Below, piece by piece: positions 44,396-52,757 of a DNA stretch of 64,000 bases; within the stretch, counting starts at the first letter, position 1; every line of letters starts with the position of its first letter. The position numbers and the translations under genes are program-made. Origin of the DNA: Mesorhizobium sp. LHD-90 (lineage in GTDB: Bacteria; Pseudomonadota; Alphaproteobacteria; Rhizobiales; Rhizobiaceae); assembly GCF_030929505.1 (NCBI RefSeq), contig NZ_JAVFVV010000007.1:238392-302391 (forward strand), read 5' to 3'. The notes beneath the pieces were generated by a model. That model did not search any database. It was not told the origin of the DNA and saw only the letters and a program-made list of their open reading frames with translations.

Positions 44396-45313
44396 TCATG
44401 ATCTTGTTGCCGGCGCCGGAATGCGGTCGCCCGGGCTCTTGGCCCGTTCGGCATCGTCGCCGCCGTCCAGCGTGACGGCATTGGCGCTGCGGACCGCCTC
44501 GATGTCCTCGATGCGACCGCGGATCGATGCGCCGTGCAGGCCGAGCGCATGCGCCAGCACGGCCTCGATCTGCGCGACCGGCGTCGCCAGTGTGTCGAAG
44601 GGCGAGTCCGCGTCGATCGCCGCCACCATTGTCTGGTCGGCGAATTCGGCGATCGGCGACAGCCACGGGTCGGTGAACAGCAGGATGCCGACGCCGCGCT
44701 GATGCGCCTGGCGGGTGAAACTGACCACGTCCGCCTGGTAGCGGCGGTAGTCGAACACCACCAGCAGGTCGCGTTTGCCCATGTCGATCAGCATATCGAA
44801 ATCGGACGGCGAAAGCTGCCCGACGTCGCGCACGCCGCTGCGCAATTGCACAAGGTAGCCGGCCAGCATCGAGGCGATGTGCCGGCTGAAGCGGCCGCCG
44901 AGCAGCGCCACCTGCCCCTTTGCCTCCATGATCATGGAGACGGCGCGCGTATAGGCCTGCGAAGGCGTCTGGGTGCGGGTGCGATCGAGGCTTTCGGCGA
45001 CCGAATTGTAATAACCGAGCGCCGTGCCCTCGCTGGCGTTGGTGGGGCGCTTGGCCTCCATCATCAGCAGCGGCGAATGCAGGCGCGACTCGACCTCTTC
45101 CAGAAGCTTCGACTGGAAGTCCGAAAATTTGCCGTAGCCGAGCTTGATCATGAGGCGCATGACCGTCGGGTCGCTGACACCGGCCAGCCGCGCCAGGCGC
45201 GTCGCCGTGCCCAGGCCCGACGTCGGATAGTCGGCCAGCAGGACCTGCACGATCTTCTGTTCCGCCGAGGTCAGGGCCAATTGAGTATGCGCCAGTTCTT
45301 CCCGGATCGACAC
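44396..45313 (-). CDS. RpiR/MurR-family transcriptional regulator
   Basis: A 305-residue regulator with an N-terminal HTH_6 domain (TSAEQKIVQVLLADYP...GVSDPTVMRLMIKLGY, residues 16-62) and a C-terminal SIS domain (VALLGGRFSRHIASML, VVFDYRRY). SIS domains bind phosphorylated sugars, but in several rhizobial amide or amino-compound operons they sense other ligands. It is the first gene of the six-gene unit to 38963 and probably regulates it. A promoter is visible directly upstream. Confidence 0.87.
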   Translation of the reverse strand: MSIREELAHTQLALTSAEQKIVQVLLADYPTSGLGTATRLARLAGVSDPTVMRLMIKLGYGKFSDFQSKLLEEVESRLHSPLLMMEAKRPTNASEGTALGYYNSVAESLDRTRTQTPSQAYTRAVSMIMEAKGQVALLGGRFSRHIASMLAGYLVQLRSGVRDVGQLSPSDFDMLIDMGKRDLLVVFDYRRYQADVVSFTRQAHQRGVGILLFTDPWLSPIAEFADQTMVAAIDADSPFDTLATPVAQIEAVLAHALGLHGASIRGRIEDIEAVRSANAVTLDGGDDAERAKSPGDRIPAPATRS

Positions 45314-45346
45314 CGCTCCTCCCGCGTGCCCGTGGCACTGACGAAT

Positions 45347-45375
45347 AAATTACAAGATGGCTCCAGTTTGTCAAA
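45347..45375 (-). promoter_or_regulatory. Promoter of the RpiR operon
   Basis: On the minus strand TTGACA (plus 45370-45375) and TAATTT (plus 45347-45352) are separated by 17 bases, ending 33 bases before the regulator start. The -35 lies in an A/T-rich dyad: TTTGTCAAA at 45367-45375 next to the perfect palindrome CAAATTTG at 45372-45379, flanked by CTCCA and TGGAG. This is a good candidate site for autoregulation. Confidence 0.6.
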
Positions 45376-45476
45376 TTTGGAGATTTTTCTACACAGCAGA
45401 TCAACGAGGGACCCGACACAACCCTAAATGGCACTCCTGCCCCATCATCGCCATCTTTGCCCTTCACCACCGGTTC

Positions 45477-46076
45477 ATGACCGCCACGCCCAGTTCGACG
45501 TTGCGTCAGCGACTTTTCGCTTTTCTGCTCGCCGGCATAGGCGGCACGGCGGCCGCCGCCGTATCCTTCGCCATGTCGCTCCACGACGCCGCCAATCCAC
45601 CGGGAATCGCGGCGGTCGGCCTCGGCGATCCTATCGACACCGGCCGCTGGACGGTCACCCTGCATGGCGCGCGCAGCGGCACCCTCCCGCCGACTGGTGT
45701 GCCGCCCTTCGACCCCAAGAAATTCGTGATGGTCGATCTCGACGTCACCAACCGCTCGGCGACGCCCAACAACGTGCTTTATCGGCTGCTCACGCCAGAG
45801 CCGCCGGTGCCGAACCTGCCGCTGCCGGTTTATTACCTGGCGCGCGACAACTGGTTCGCCAGCTACATCAATCCGGACATGCCCGAGCGCGTCATCGCCG
45901 TCTGGGAATGGCCGGAAGCGGCGCCGCTGCCGGAGCGGCTGAAGCTCAAGGTCAGCAGCCAGATATACAAGCAGCGCGACAATCTCTACGGCGCCAGCGG
46001 CTGGTATGACCGCGACCCGGTCGCCGAGGTCGAGATGCCCGTGGTGGCCGATCCGAAGGCGGAGCGTCCGCAGTGA
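45477..46076 (+). CDS. Small anchored envelope protein 1, unknown function
   Basis: A 199-residue protein not recognised as a named family. One hydrophobic helix lies near residues 9-32 (LFAFLLAGIGGTAAAAVSFAMSL) and probably anchors it in the inner membrane; the rest is predicted periplasmic and beta-rich (GRWTVTLHGARSG, KKFVMVDLDVTNRS), like DUF4352-type Ig-like domains. No strong ribosome site precedes the ATG, so the start is uncertain. It is coupled (GTGA) to protein 2 and forms the first gene of an unknown module with two more small proteins and a polytopic protein. Confidence 0.6.
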   Translation: MTATPSSTLRQRLFAFLLAGIGGTAAAAVSFAMSLHDAANPPGIAAVGLGDPIDTGRWTVTLHGARSGTLPPTGVPPFDPKKFVMVDLDVTNRSATPNNVLYRLLTPEPPVPNLPLPVYYLARDNWFASYINPDMPERVIAVWEWPEAAPLPERLKLKVSSQIYKQRDNLYGASGWYDRDPVAEVEMPVVADPKAERPQ

Positions 46077-46657
46077 TCGCCGCGCTCAAGACCGTCGCGG
46101 CCGTGGTGGCCGCCGCCGGCCTGCTCTATGCGATGCAGCGCACCACGCCCGGCTACAGCGACATCACCTCGCCGATCGTCGCTTCCGGCCGGCAGGGCGA
46201 GGCGGTGCAGGCAAGTGCCTTCTCCTTCGGCGTGAACACCATCCGGCTGGCGCGCGAACTCGCCACCGAGAGTTTCGGCCGCACCAAGATCTTCTCGACC
46301 TCCGGCGTGTGGGTCGTCGTCGTGGGCGAGGCGGAGGCGACCTACGAAAGCCTTCCGCTCACTGTCGCCGAGTGGCTGAGCCGCGACGGCATCCGATACG
46401 CCCTTACCGACCGCGTGCCGGCGACCGCCGGCATGATGCCGGTCGACAGGTTCGAGCCCGGCCTGCCGCGGCCGGCGCTGATCGCCTTCGAGGTGCCCGA
46501 GGATGCCATAGAAGGCGGACAGGTCGTTGTGGCGCGCTCGAAAATCGCGCCGCTCGACGACGAGATCCGCGTGTCCGCCGAGGCAATCGGCGCGGTCGAG
46601 CCGCGCGTCACCATCCGCCGCAACGACGGAGGGCCGCCGTGGACGCTCCTGCCGTAG
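46073..46657 (+). CDS. Small anchored envelope protein 2, unknown function
   Basis: A 194-residue protein starting with GTG in the stop of protein 1. A helix near residues 4-20 (LKTVAAVVAAAGLLYAM) is followed by a periplasmic domain with VNTIRLARELATE and TSGVWVVVVGEAEATYE, the latter being a DUF4352-like strand pattern. No catalytic motif is visible. It overlaps the next gene by 19 bases. Confidence 0.6.
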   Translation: MIAALKTVAAVVAAAGLLYAMQRTTPGYSDITSPIVASGRQGEAVQASAFSFGVNTIRLARELATESFGRTKIFSTSGVWVVVVGEAEATYESLPLTVAEWLSRDGIRYALTDRVPATAGMMPVDRFEPGLPRPALIAFEVPEDAIEGGQVVVARSKIAPLDDEIRVSAEAIGAVEPRVTIRRNDGGPPWTLLP

Positions 46658-47190
46658 GGCCTGTCTCCAGCCGGCGTGGTTACTGGCTCTGCCTCGCTGG
46701 ACTTTTGGTCGCCCTGCCCGCGGCACTTGCCGTCAAATCATGGGGCAGTGTCAGGGAATGGCGGGCTCAAAACCTTCGCACCGCGGTCGAAGTGACAGAT
46801 GGCCAGCCTGTCCGCTACGCCGGTGCCGAATGGACGTTTTCTGGGCTGAGAAAACTCCACGGCGGCGAGCGGACCATCGTGCTCGCGGAGTTCGAGGCGC
46901 TGCCCGACGATCCGGCAGCGCTAGGGCAAGTCCCCTGCGACGTTCAGCTTACCGACGGTCTCGGCCGGAGTTGGAGCCCTCATTTCCTGACCGACCCAAT
47001 CGTGCGCAAGTCCGCCCCGCGCGCCGCGGAGAAGCGCCTTTGCGGCGGTCCCACCTTCGAGGAAACCCCGAAAGGCACGAAGGCGGAAATGGCGGCGACC
47101 TTCGTCGTGCCGGCGTCGGCTGAAAACCTGTCGCTCACTCTGACGATGGCGTCGGCCCGGCCGCAATATCTGCGCTTCAGCCCGCGCTGA
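46639..47190 (+). CDS. Small anchored envelope protein 3, unknown function
   Basis: A 183-residue protein from the GTG at 46639. One helix is at residues 14-34 (YWLCLAGLLVALPAALAV), then a beta-rich domain with AGAEWTFSGLRKL and IVLAEFEALPDDPA, again with the pattern of DUF4352-type domains (protein-protein or ligand binding). It overlaps the convergent membrane-protein gene by 14 bases. The three proteins look like diverged paralogues by layout more than by sequence. Confidence 0.6.
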   Translation: MDAPAVGPVSSRRGYWLCLAGLLVALPAALAVKSWGSVREWRAQNLRTAVEVTDGQPVRYAGAEWTFSGLRKLHGGERTIVLAEFEALPDDPAALGQVPCDVQLTDGLGRSWSPHFLTDPIVRKSAPRAAEKRLCGGPTFEETPKGTKAEMAATFVVPASAENLSLTLTMASARPQYLRFSPR

Positions 47191-48433
47191 CCGGCGCCGG
47201 CCCGGCGGGTTCGCGGCCGCTCGCGACCGCGTATTCCAGCACCGCCGCCAGCAGCGCAACGCGCATCGCGTCGAGCAGGATGCCGCCGTCGAGATCGCTC
47301 GGGCTGCCGATGAAAACGCTGATCCAGTCGGCGAACATCTGCCAGGTGCCAAGGTCGTGCGCGCCGATCTGCCGCGTGGCGCCGTACCACATCCAGGCGC
47401 CGGCCCAGCCGATGAAACGATAGGCGACGATGAAGGTGACCAGCGTCGCCAGCCCCGCGCCCAGCGTCAGCTTCAGGCAGGTCCAGACCGGCGCGTAGCG
47501 CTGGCGGTAGCCACCGAGGAAATGCGCGGCGAAGTCGGAAGACCACCTGCGCCAGCTCGATCTGGGCGACGGCGGCGGGGCGGCCCGCCCCTTGGCGGAG
47601 AGTTCGTAGCCATTGATGATCGCCGCCATGACCAGCCAGACCATCGGCAGCAGCGCGTAGAAGAACAGGCTCTGCGCCTGTTCGGAAAGCGGTTTCGGCT
47701 GGAATTCGACCGGCACGAAACCTTCAGCCGCATAGGCCGCCAGCGTCGGCAGCAACACGTCGAGGCTGAGTTCCTGCAGAACCGAGCCCGCGCCGATCCA
47801 GCGGATCAGGTCGTCCTTCCAGACGTCCAGCGCATAGAGGCCGATGAAGATCCAGCTTGCGTCCGCGGCGACGATCAGCAGCCGCCAGTATGGCTGTCGC
47901 GAGCGCTCGTTCATCCGCTTGGCGAGGAACCGCACGGCCCAGCATAGGGCGATCGACAGGATCACGCCGCGCGATTGCAGCAGTTCGAAGATGTTGACGC
48001 TCTCGCCCAGCGGGGCGCGGGCCAGCGCCGCGCGCGAATACTCCCGCACCGTGTCGCCCAGAAACCCCCAGGCGGCGTAGTAGGCAAAGAACGGCAGGAT
48101 CGCCGCCGCCGTCACCATCAGGAACCGGTCGCGCGGCTTCTCCTCGGCAGCGCCTTCCCCGGCCGCCTCGCGCCGCAGTGCCGCCAGCGCCGGCAGATGC
48201 GGCCGCAAGACGGCAAACATCAGCACCAGCACCATCAGCTTGGCTAGCACGACCAGCGACAGCACTATCATGCCCCCGAGCGGATTTTGCAGGCCGACCG
48301 TCACCGCCGCGTCGAGCAGAAGGTCGCGCGCGATGATGCCGAGGCAGCCGATGAGAAGGAGGTGCGGCCAGCATGCGCCGAGGAGGCGGGCCGTCAGGGC
48401 GAGCGGCCGGACAATGTCCTGGGTCGTCGTCAT
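47177..48433 (-). CDS. Polytopic membrane protein of unknown function
   Basis: A 418-residue integral membrane protein with seven or eight predicted helices (for example LLIGCLGIIARDLLL, GMIVLSLVVLAKLMVLVLMF, TAAAILPFFAYYAAWGFL and LFFYALLPMVWLVMAAI). A soluble cytoplasmic loop with RREAAGEGAAEEKPRD lies between helices 3 and 4. No transporter or enzyme motif was recognised. It is convergent with, and overlaps by 14 bases, the third small envelope protein, and is likely to work with that group. Confidence 0.7.
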   Translation of the reverse strand: MTTTQDIVRPLALTARLLGACWPHLLLIGCLGIIARDLLLDAAVTVGLQNPLGGMIVLSLVVLAKLMVLVLMFAVLRPHLPALAALRREAAGEGAAEEKPRDRFLMVTAAAILPFFAYYAAWGFLGDTVREYSRAALARAPLGESVNIFELLQSRGVILSIALCWAVRFLAKRMNERSRQPYWRLLIVAADASWIFIGLYALDVWKDDLIRWIGAGSVLQELSLDVLLPTLAAYAAEGFVPVEFQPKPLSEQAQSLFFYALLPMVWLVMAAIINGYELSAKGRAAPPPSPRSSWRRWSSDFAAHFLGGYRQRYAPVWTCLKLTLGAGLATLVTFIVAYRFIGWAGAWMWYGATRQIGAHDLGTWQMFADWISVFIGSPSDLDGGILLDAMRVALLAAVLEYAVASGREPAGPAPVSAG

Positions 48434-48809
48434 GATCGCGTTTTACGGGAACCGCGTCGTCGCTTCAACCCGTAATCGATCTCGCCGGCCGATGCGTGGG
48501 AAACGCGAAGGCGATTGGATGCACCGGGAAGACCGAAGGGCAACAAATGAAGTCCGAACCGCCAGAATCGCGGCCGGAATCAAGCCCATCACGGCCGTTT
48601 CCGGCAACCAGAGCCGCAAACTATTGGAATCGAACGACATTACGGACTTCACGCGTATTCTTCGTTACTGGACGCGGCGGCGTCCACTGCGCAAACGCTC
48701 GAAAAAAACATTTGCCGATCAACAGCATACATTCCCCGTCGACACACCGTCAAAAATGTCGGGTAATGATGGCGTCGGATCAAGCCGTAGCGCGTGCGAG
48801 GAACAGAAA
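48434..48809 (+). other. 376-base region without a supported gene
   Basis: Short overlapping frames exist on both strands but none has a ribosome site or coding character. The part before 48810 is A/T-richer (around 48630-48780) and probably holds the promoter of the dehydrogenase gene; no clear -35/-10 pair was found. Confidence 0.5.
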
Positions 48810-49817
48810 ATGCAGATCGGAATGATGGGACTGGGCCGGATGGGCGCCAACATGGTGCGCCGGCTGCTGCGCGGCGGACATGAATGCGTGGTCTACGACG
48901 TCAACGCCGATGCCGTCGCGGCGCTGGTCAAGGAGGGCGCGGTCGGCGCTTCCTCGGTCGAGGATTTTGTCGGGAAGCTCGCCAAACCGCGCTCGGCCTG
49001 GCTGATGCTGCCGGCCGCCATCACCGGCAGGATCGTCGACCAAGTCATTGAATTTATGGAGCCCGGCGACATCGTCATCGACGGCGGCAACTCCAATTAC
49101 CGCGACGCCGTCGACCAGGCGGCGCGCCTGCAATCGCGCGGCCTCAGCTTCGTCGACGTCGGCACCAGCGGCGGCGTCTGGGGTCTGGAACGCGGCTACT
49201 GCCTGATGATCGGCGGTCCGGACGTGGCCGTGAAACATCTCGATCCTGTTTTCGCCACGCTCGCCCCCGGCGCCGACAAGGGCGCTCCGCCCGCTTCCAC
49301 CGAGACCGGCACCGCGCCGTTCGGCTATCTCCACTGCGGCCCTTCGGGAGCCGGCCATTTCGTCAAGATGGTCCACAACGGTATCGAATACGGCGTCATG
49401 GCCGCCTATGCCGAAGGCATCAACATTCTGAAGGCGGCGAATGCCGGCAAGCGTGGTCGTGCCGCCGACGCCGAGACCGCGCCGCTGTCGGAACCTCAAT
49501 ATTATCAATTCGATATCGATCTCGGCCAGGTCGCGGAAGTGTGGCGGCACGGCAGCGTCATCGGCTCCTGGCTGCTCGACCTGACGGCGGAATCGCTGAA
49601 AGCCGATTCGACGCTGTCGAAATTCGGCGGGCGGGTTTCCGATTCGGGCGAGGGCCGCTGGACGCTCAAGGCGGCGATCGACACCGGAGTGCCGGCACCG
49701 GTGCTGTCGACGGCGCTGTTCGACCGCTTCAGTTCGCAAGGCGAATCGGAGTTCGCCGACAAGCTGCTGTCCGCGATGCGCTACGCCTTCGGAGGTCATG
49801 TGGAGAAGCCGAAGTAG
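48810..49817 (+). CDS. 6-phosphogluconate dehydrogenase, decarboxylating, short NAD-type
   Basis: A 335-residue enzyme, the short form of 6-phosphogluconate dehydrogenase (YqeC/GndA-like) rather than the 470-residue NADP type. GMMGLGRMGANM is the NAD loop, DGGNSNYRDA and VDVGTSGGVWGLERGYCLMIGG are the hallmark motifs, and HFVKMVHNGIEYG gives the catalytic Lys and Asn. It oxidises and decarboxylates 6-phosphogluconate to ribulose 5-phosphate. The ATG at 48810 follows AGGAACAG. It is a monocistronic gene and links naturally to the pentose-phosphate exit of the polyol pathway. Confidence 0.9.
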   Translation: MQIGMMGLGRMGANMVRRLLRGGHECVVYDVNADAVAALVKEGAVGASSVEDFVGKLAKPRSAWLMLPAAITGRIVDQVIEFMEPGDIVIDGGNSNYRDAVDQAARLQSRGLSFVDVGTSGGVWGLERGYCLMIGGPDVAVKHLDPVFATLAPGADKGAPPASTETGTAPFGYLHCGPSGAGHFVKMVHNGIEYGVMAAYAEGINILKAANAGKRGRAADAETAPLSEPQYYQFDIDLGQVAEVWRHGSVIGSWLLDLTAESLKADSTLSKFGGRVSDSGEGRWTLKAAIDTGVPAPVLSTALFDRFSSQGESEFADKLLSAMRYAFGGHVEKPK

Positions 49818-50024
49818 GCGCGGAGCGCCCAAGGCGAGCTCAAGAAAAGAAGATTATTTTCCAGTAACTTGGCCGGCGCCGCCGTGTCGCGGGAAGCTCT
49901 GGCCGGGCTTCCGCGCCGCCACCACCTGTCTCTCGGCAAAATTGCAGATTCGGTTGCAGGAAAGACTTTCCTATCGCCTTCGCATGTGCGAACAAGTGCT
50001 GGGGCAAAACCGGAAATAGGACTT

Positions 50025-50255
50025 ATGTGGATCAAGCTTACCAAAGCCGACACCAACAACCCCGTTCTGGTCAATCTGACCAAAATCAGCGGCGCATCCG
50101 CCAACAAGAAAGGTGGAGCGGCAATCGAGTTCGACGAGAAATACACAGTGCCGGGCAGCCGGCTTGCCGTCGGGGAATCGCTCGATGAGGTTGCGGAACT
50201 GATGGGCGCCCCCCATCCCGCAGCCGCCAACCCGCGCGCCGCGCGCAGGGTCTGA
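50025..50255 (+). CDS. Small FlbD-like protein
   Basis: A 76-residue protein: MWIKLTKADTNNPVLVN at the start, AIEFDEKYTVPG and SLDEVAELMGA later. The layout (IKLT, a two-residue-repeat strand, VxESxEEV end) resembles FlbD-type flagellar-accessory small proteins and phage-like single-domain proteins. The function is unknown. No flagellar gene is near. Stop 241 bases before the next gene, no clear terminator. Confidence 0.5.
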   Translation: MWIKLTKADTNNPVLVNLTKISGASANKKGGAAIEFDEKYTVPGSRLAVGESLDEVAELMGAPHPAAANPRAARRV

Positions 50256-50496
50256 CCTTCGGCCGCATCGCGGCGGACGAACAAAGGCGGGCGGCGACAC
50301 GTCCGCCTTTTCCGTTCCTGGCCCCAGCCGCATCGGCAAGGCCTGCAGGCAGACCAGAACGCCCTCCGCGAAGCGCGCACACGGAAGGCCGTGGCCCATC
50401 GCGCTTGCACAAATCCGCCTTTCCTGAAATTTTCGCCTGAACGTCCAGGAACCCGCCGCCCTGTCGCGGAGTTCGGAGACGAGGCTGGAGGCTTTT

Positions 50497-50808
50497 ATGC
50501 TGCGCTTGGCTTTGTGGGGACTGGCGGGATTCGCGGCGTACCGCATAGCCCAGGAAAACGGCTGGGTTCGCGAGCGTCAGGTCCGGCTGCTGCCGAGACC
50601 GAGCTGGGACCGCGAGGACATTTCGAAACGACGCACGCCGGGCCGATCCGAACGGCCGGAAACGCTTGAGGAACAATTGCAGGAAGGGCTGGAGGATTCG
50701 TTTCCCGCAAGCGACCCGCCGTCCGTCGTCTCCACGACGATCGCCGGCCGCGCCAAAAAGGTCATTGGGACGGACGAGGTTCTGGCACGGAGGCGGGCCA
50801 GCCGCTGA
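50497..50808 (+). CDS. Small membrane-anchored protein with conserved ED-FPASDPPS motif
   Basis: A 103-residue protein, start at 50497 with CTGGAGG 6 bases upstream. A short hydrophobic helix (LRLALWGLAGFAAYRIA, residues 2-18) is followed by a charged linker and the segment LEDSFPASDPPSVV, which is a short motif frequent in small alphaproteobacterial proteins of unknown function. The C-terminus is basic. It may be a stress-related envelope protein; no neighbour supports a specific role. Confidence 0.6.
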   Translation: MLRLALWGLAGFAAYRIAQENGWVRERQVRLLPRPSWDREDISKRRTPGRSERPETLEEQLQEGLEDSFPASDPPSVVSTTIAGRAKKVIGTDEVLARRRASR

Positions 50809-50922
50809 TGGCGCGACCTGACCGAGGACTATTTTTTGCAACTTCAAGAATTCGATCGCACCGATCGCGGTTCTGCAGGCCTCGCCGCCGATGTCATCAA
50901 CTGACGTTGAATTCCCAAAGGC

Positions 50923-51750
50923 TTAGGCGACCTTGACGATCCGGAACCCCTCGATTTCCTTCACGACTGGATGGCCTTTCCAGCCCTCGATGTCGTGCAG
51001 GATGACGAGTTTCGACAGATCGCCACCGAGTTCGTCATTCATCTTGTCGATGGTCTTCAATTGTTCCCACACGCTGCCCACGGCATTGTTCAGCGGCACA
51101 TAGACGCCATCGTGATTGTGGCCGGTGAACTGGCGCCGGGAATAGACGCAGTCGCCGGAGATGGTGCGCCTCCCGGCCTCGGTCTCGATGACGATGAACT
51201 GCTGGCCGATCGTGTGGCCGCTGCCCAGGCGAACGTGGATGCCGGGCAGCACATTGTCCTTGTCGCCGTCGACCAGCGTCACCCGGTGCTCTATGGAAGC
51301 ATCAAGGGCAGAGCGCAGATTGTCGGGATCGATGATCGCCGTGAGATGGGCAAAGCGCTTCGGCAGGGCGATAGCCTCGTACCAGGACAGAAGCTCGCTC
51401 TTCTGGATGTAGATCTGCGCGTTCGGGAACTCGCCGATCGAGCCCATATGGTCGAAATGCGCATGGGTGACGAAGATGTCGGTTATGCCGCCTGGCTCGA
51501 TGCCGAGTTCGCCGAGCATCTTCAGCGGCGAGATCCAGTCCGGGATGCCGAATTTTTGCGAAAAGCTGTGATCGTCCTGCATGAAGCCGGTGTCGACCAG
51601 CACGTTGCGGTCGCCCTGCCGGGCGAGGATGAAGGAGAAGGGCAGGTCCATGACGCCGTCCTGGTACATGCCGCTGATGAGGTCGACCCAGGGCTGGTCC
51701 TTGGAGCGCGCATATTCCAGCACGTAGACGTCCCAATGCGTGTCCGGCAT
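50923..51750 (-). CDS. Metallo-beta-lactamase-fold hydrolase (AttM/AHL-lactonase-like)
   Basis: A 275-residue MBL-fold protein. THAHFDHMG (H96, H98, D100, H101) is the dinuclear zinc motif; GSGHTIGQQ (H179) and SGDCVY (D200) complete the metal set. The group includes AHL lactonases such as AttM and sugar-lactone hydrolases. It is the last gene of a LacI-controlled sugar import operon, 11 bases after the permease gene, so a sugar lactone taken up by the importer may be its substrate. Confidence 0.85.
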   Translation of the reverse strand: MPDTHWDVYVLEYARSKDQPWVDLISGMYQDGVMDLPFSFILARQGDRNVLVDTGFMQDDHSFSQKFGIPDWISPLKMLGELGIEPGGITDIFVTHAHFDHMGSIGEFPNAQIYIQKSELLSWYEAIALPKRFAHLTAIIDPDNLRSALDASIEHRVTLVDGDKDNVLPGIHVRLGSGHTIGQQFIVIETEAGRRTISGDCVYSRRQFTGHNHDGVYVPLNNAVGSVWEQLKTIDKMNDELGGDLSKLVILHDIEGWKGHPVVKEIEGFRIVKVA

Positions 51751-51761
51751 CGTATTATCCT

Positions 51762-52757
51762 TCAGCTTTCGGCGAGCGAGCGGCCGAGGCTGGCGAGGCC
51801 GACCGCGACGATCAGGATGGCGCCCTGGAAGACGAATTGCGAATAGGTGGGGGCGCCGAATATGTTCAGGCCGTTGAAGCCGAGCACGATGATCAGCGAG
51901 CCGATGAAGGTGCCGAGGATGTGGAACTCGCCGTCGCGCAGCGTCGCCGAGCCGAGGAAGACGGCGGCGAAGGCCGTCAGAAGATAGGCATCGGCGGCGT
52001 TGGTGGTGCCGCTGCCGAGCCGCGAGGCGAGCAGCGTTCCGGTCAACGCCGCGCACATGCCGGACAGCACGAAGCCGAAGATCTTGATGCGGTCGACATT
52101 GATGCCGGCGAGCCGCGCCGCCGCCGGATTGCCGCCCACGGCCTGGATCTCCTGGCCGACGGCCGTGCGTTCGACCAGAAGCCACAGCCCGCCGAGCACC
52201 AGCGCCATTACGATGATCGGGTTGGGGATGCCGAACAGCCAGCGCCCGAGCGCCAATTGCAGGAAGGTTTCGGGAACGCCCGACACGATCGGCACGCCCG
52301 AGGAATAGGCGAAGGAAAGACCGACCAGGATGGTGCCGACGCCAAGCGTGGCGATGACGGAGTTGACCTTGAGTTTCGTGACGATCAGCCCGTTGACGAC
52401 GCCGATGAGGGCGCCGAGCGCCAGCACGATCACGATGGCGACGGGGATCGGCAACTGGTTCTGGACGATGAGGCCCGTGACCAGCACGCCGTGCAGGCTG
52501 GCGGCATAACCGACCGAGAGATCGAGTTCGCCGACGATGACCGCCATGGTGAGGCCGCCGGCGATGATCATCGCCAGTGAAGCCTGGCTCAGCACGTTGG
52601 TGAAGTTGGTGATGGTGGGGAAGGCGCGCGGCGACAGGATCGAGAAGACGATCACCATGACGACCAGCCCGATGATCGTGCCGTATCGCGCGAACACGCC
52701 GAGCGCCGCCTTGGCGTTGGGCGACAGCCGCCGCGTGGTGTAGCCGACGTCACTCAT
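51762..52757 (-). CDS. Sugar ABC importer permease (RbsC type)
   Basis: A 331-residue permease. The family motif VGELDLSVGYAASL and the coupling region AAVFLGSATLRDGEFH are present; about eight or nine helices. The start at 52757 overlaps the ATPase stop by 4 bases. Only one permease gene is present in this operon, so it probably forms a homodimer. The longer frame to 52877 has no ribosome site. Confidence 0.92.
   Translation of the reverse strand: MSDVGYTTRRLSPNAKAALGVFARYGTIIGLVVMVIVFSILSPRAFPTITNFTNVLSQASLAMIIAGGLTMAVIVGELDLSVGYAASLHGVLVTGLIVQNQLPIPVAIVIVLALGALIGVVNGLIVTKLKVNSVIATLGVGTILVGLSFAYSSGVPIVSGVPETFLQLALGRWLFGIPNPIIVMALVLGGLWLLVERTAVGQEIQAVGGNPAAARLAGINVDRIKIFGFVLSGMCAALTGTLLASRLGSGTTNAADAYLLTAFAAVFLGSATLRDGEFHILGTFIGSLIIVLGFNGLNIFGAPTYSQFVFQGAILIVAVGLASLGRSLAES

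Noticed and set aside
48240..48809. N-terminal extension of the 6-phosphogluconate dehydrogenase
   Set aside because: The frame is open but has no coding character and the enzyme's NAD loop begins directly at the ATG at 48810 with a ribosome site.
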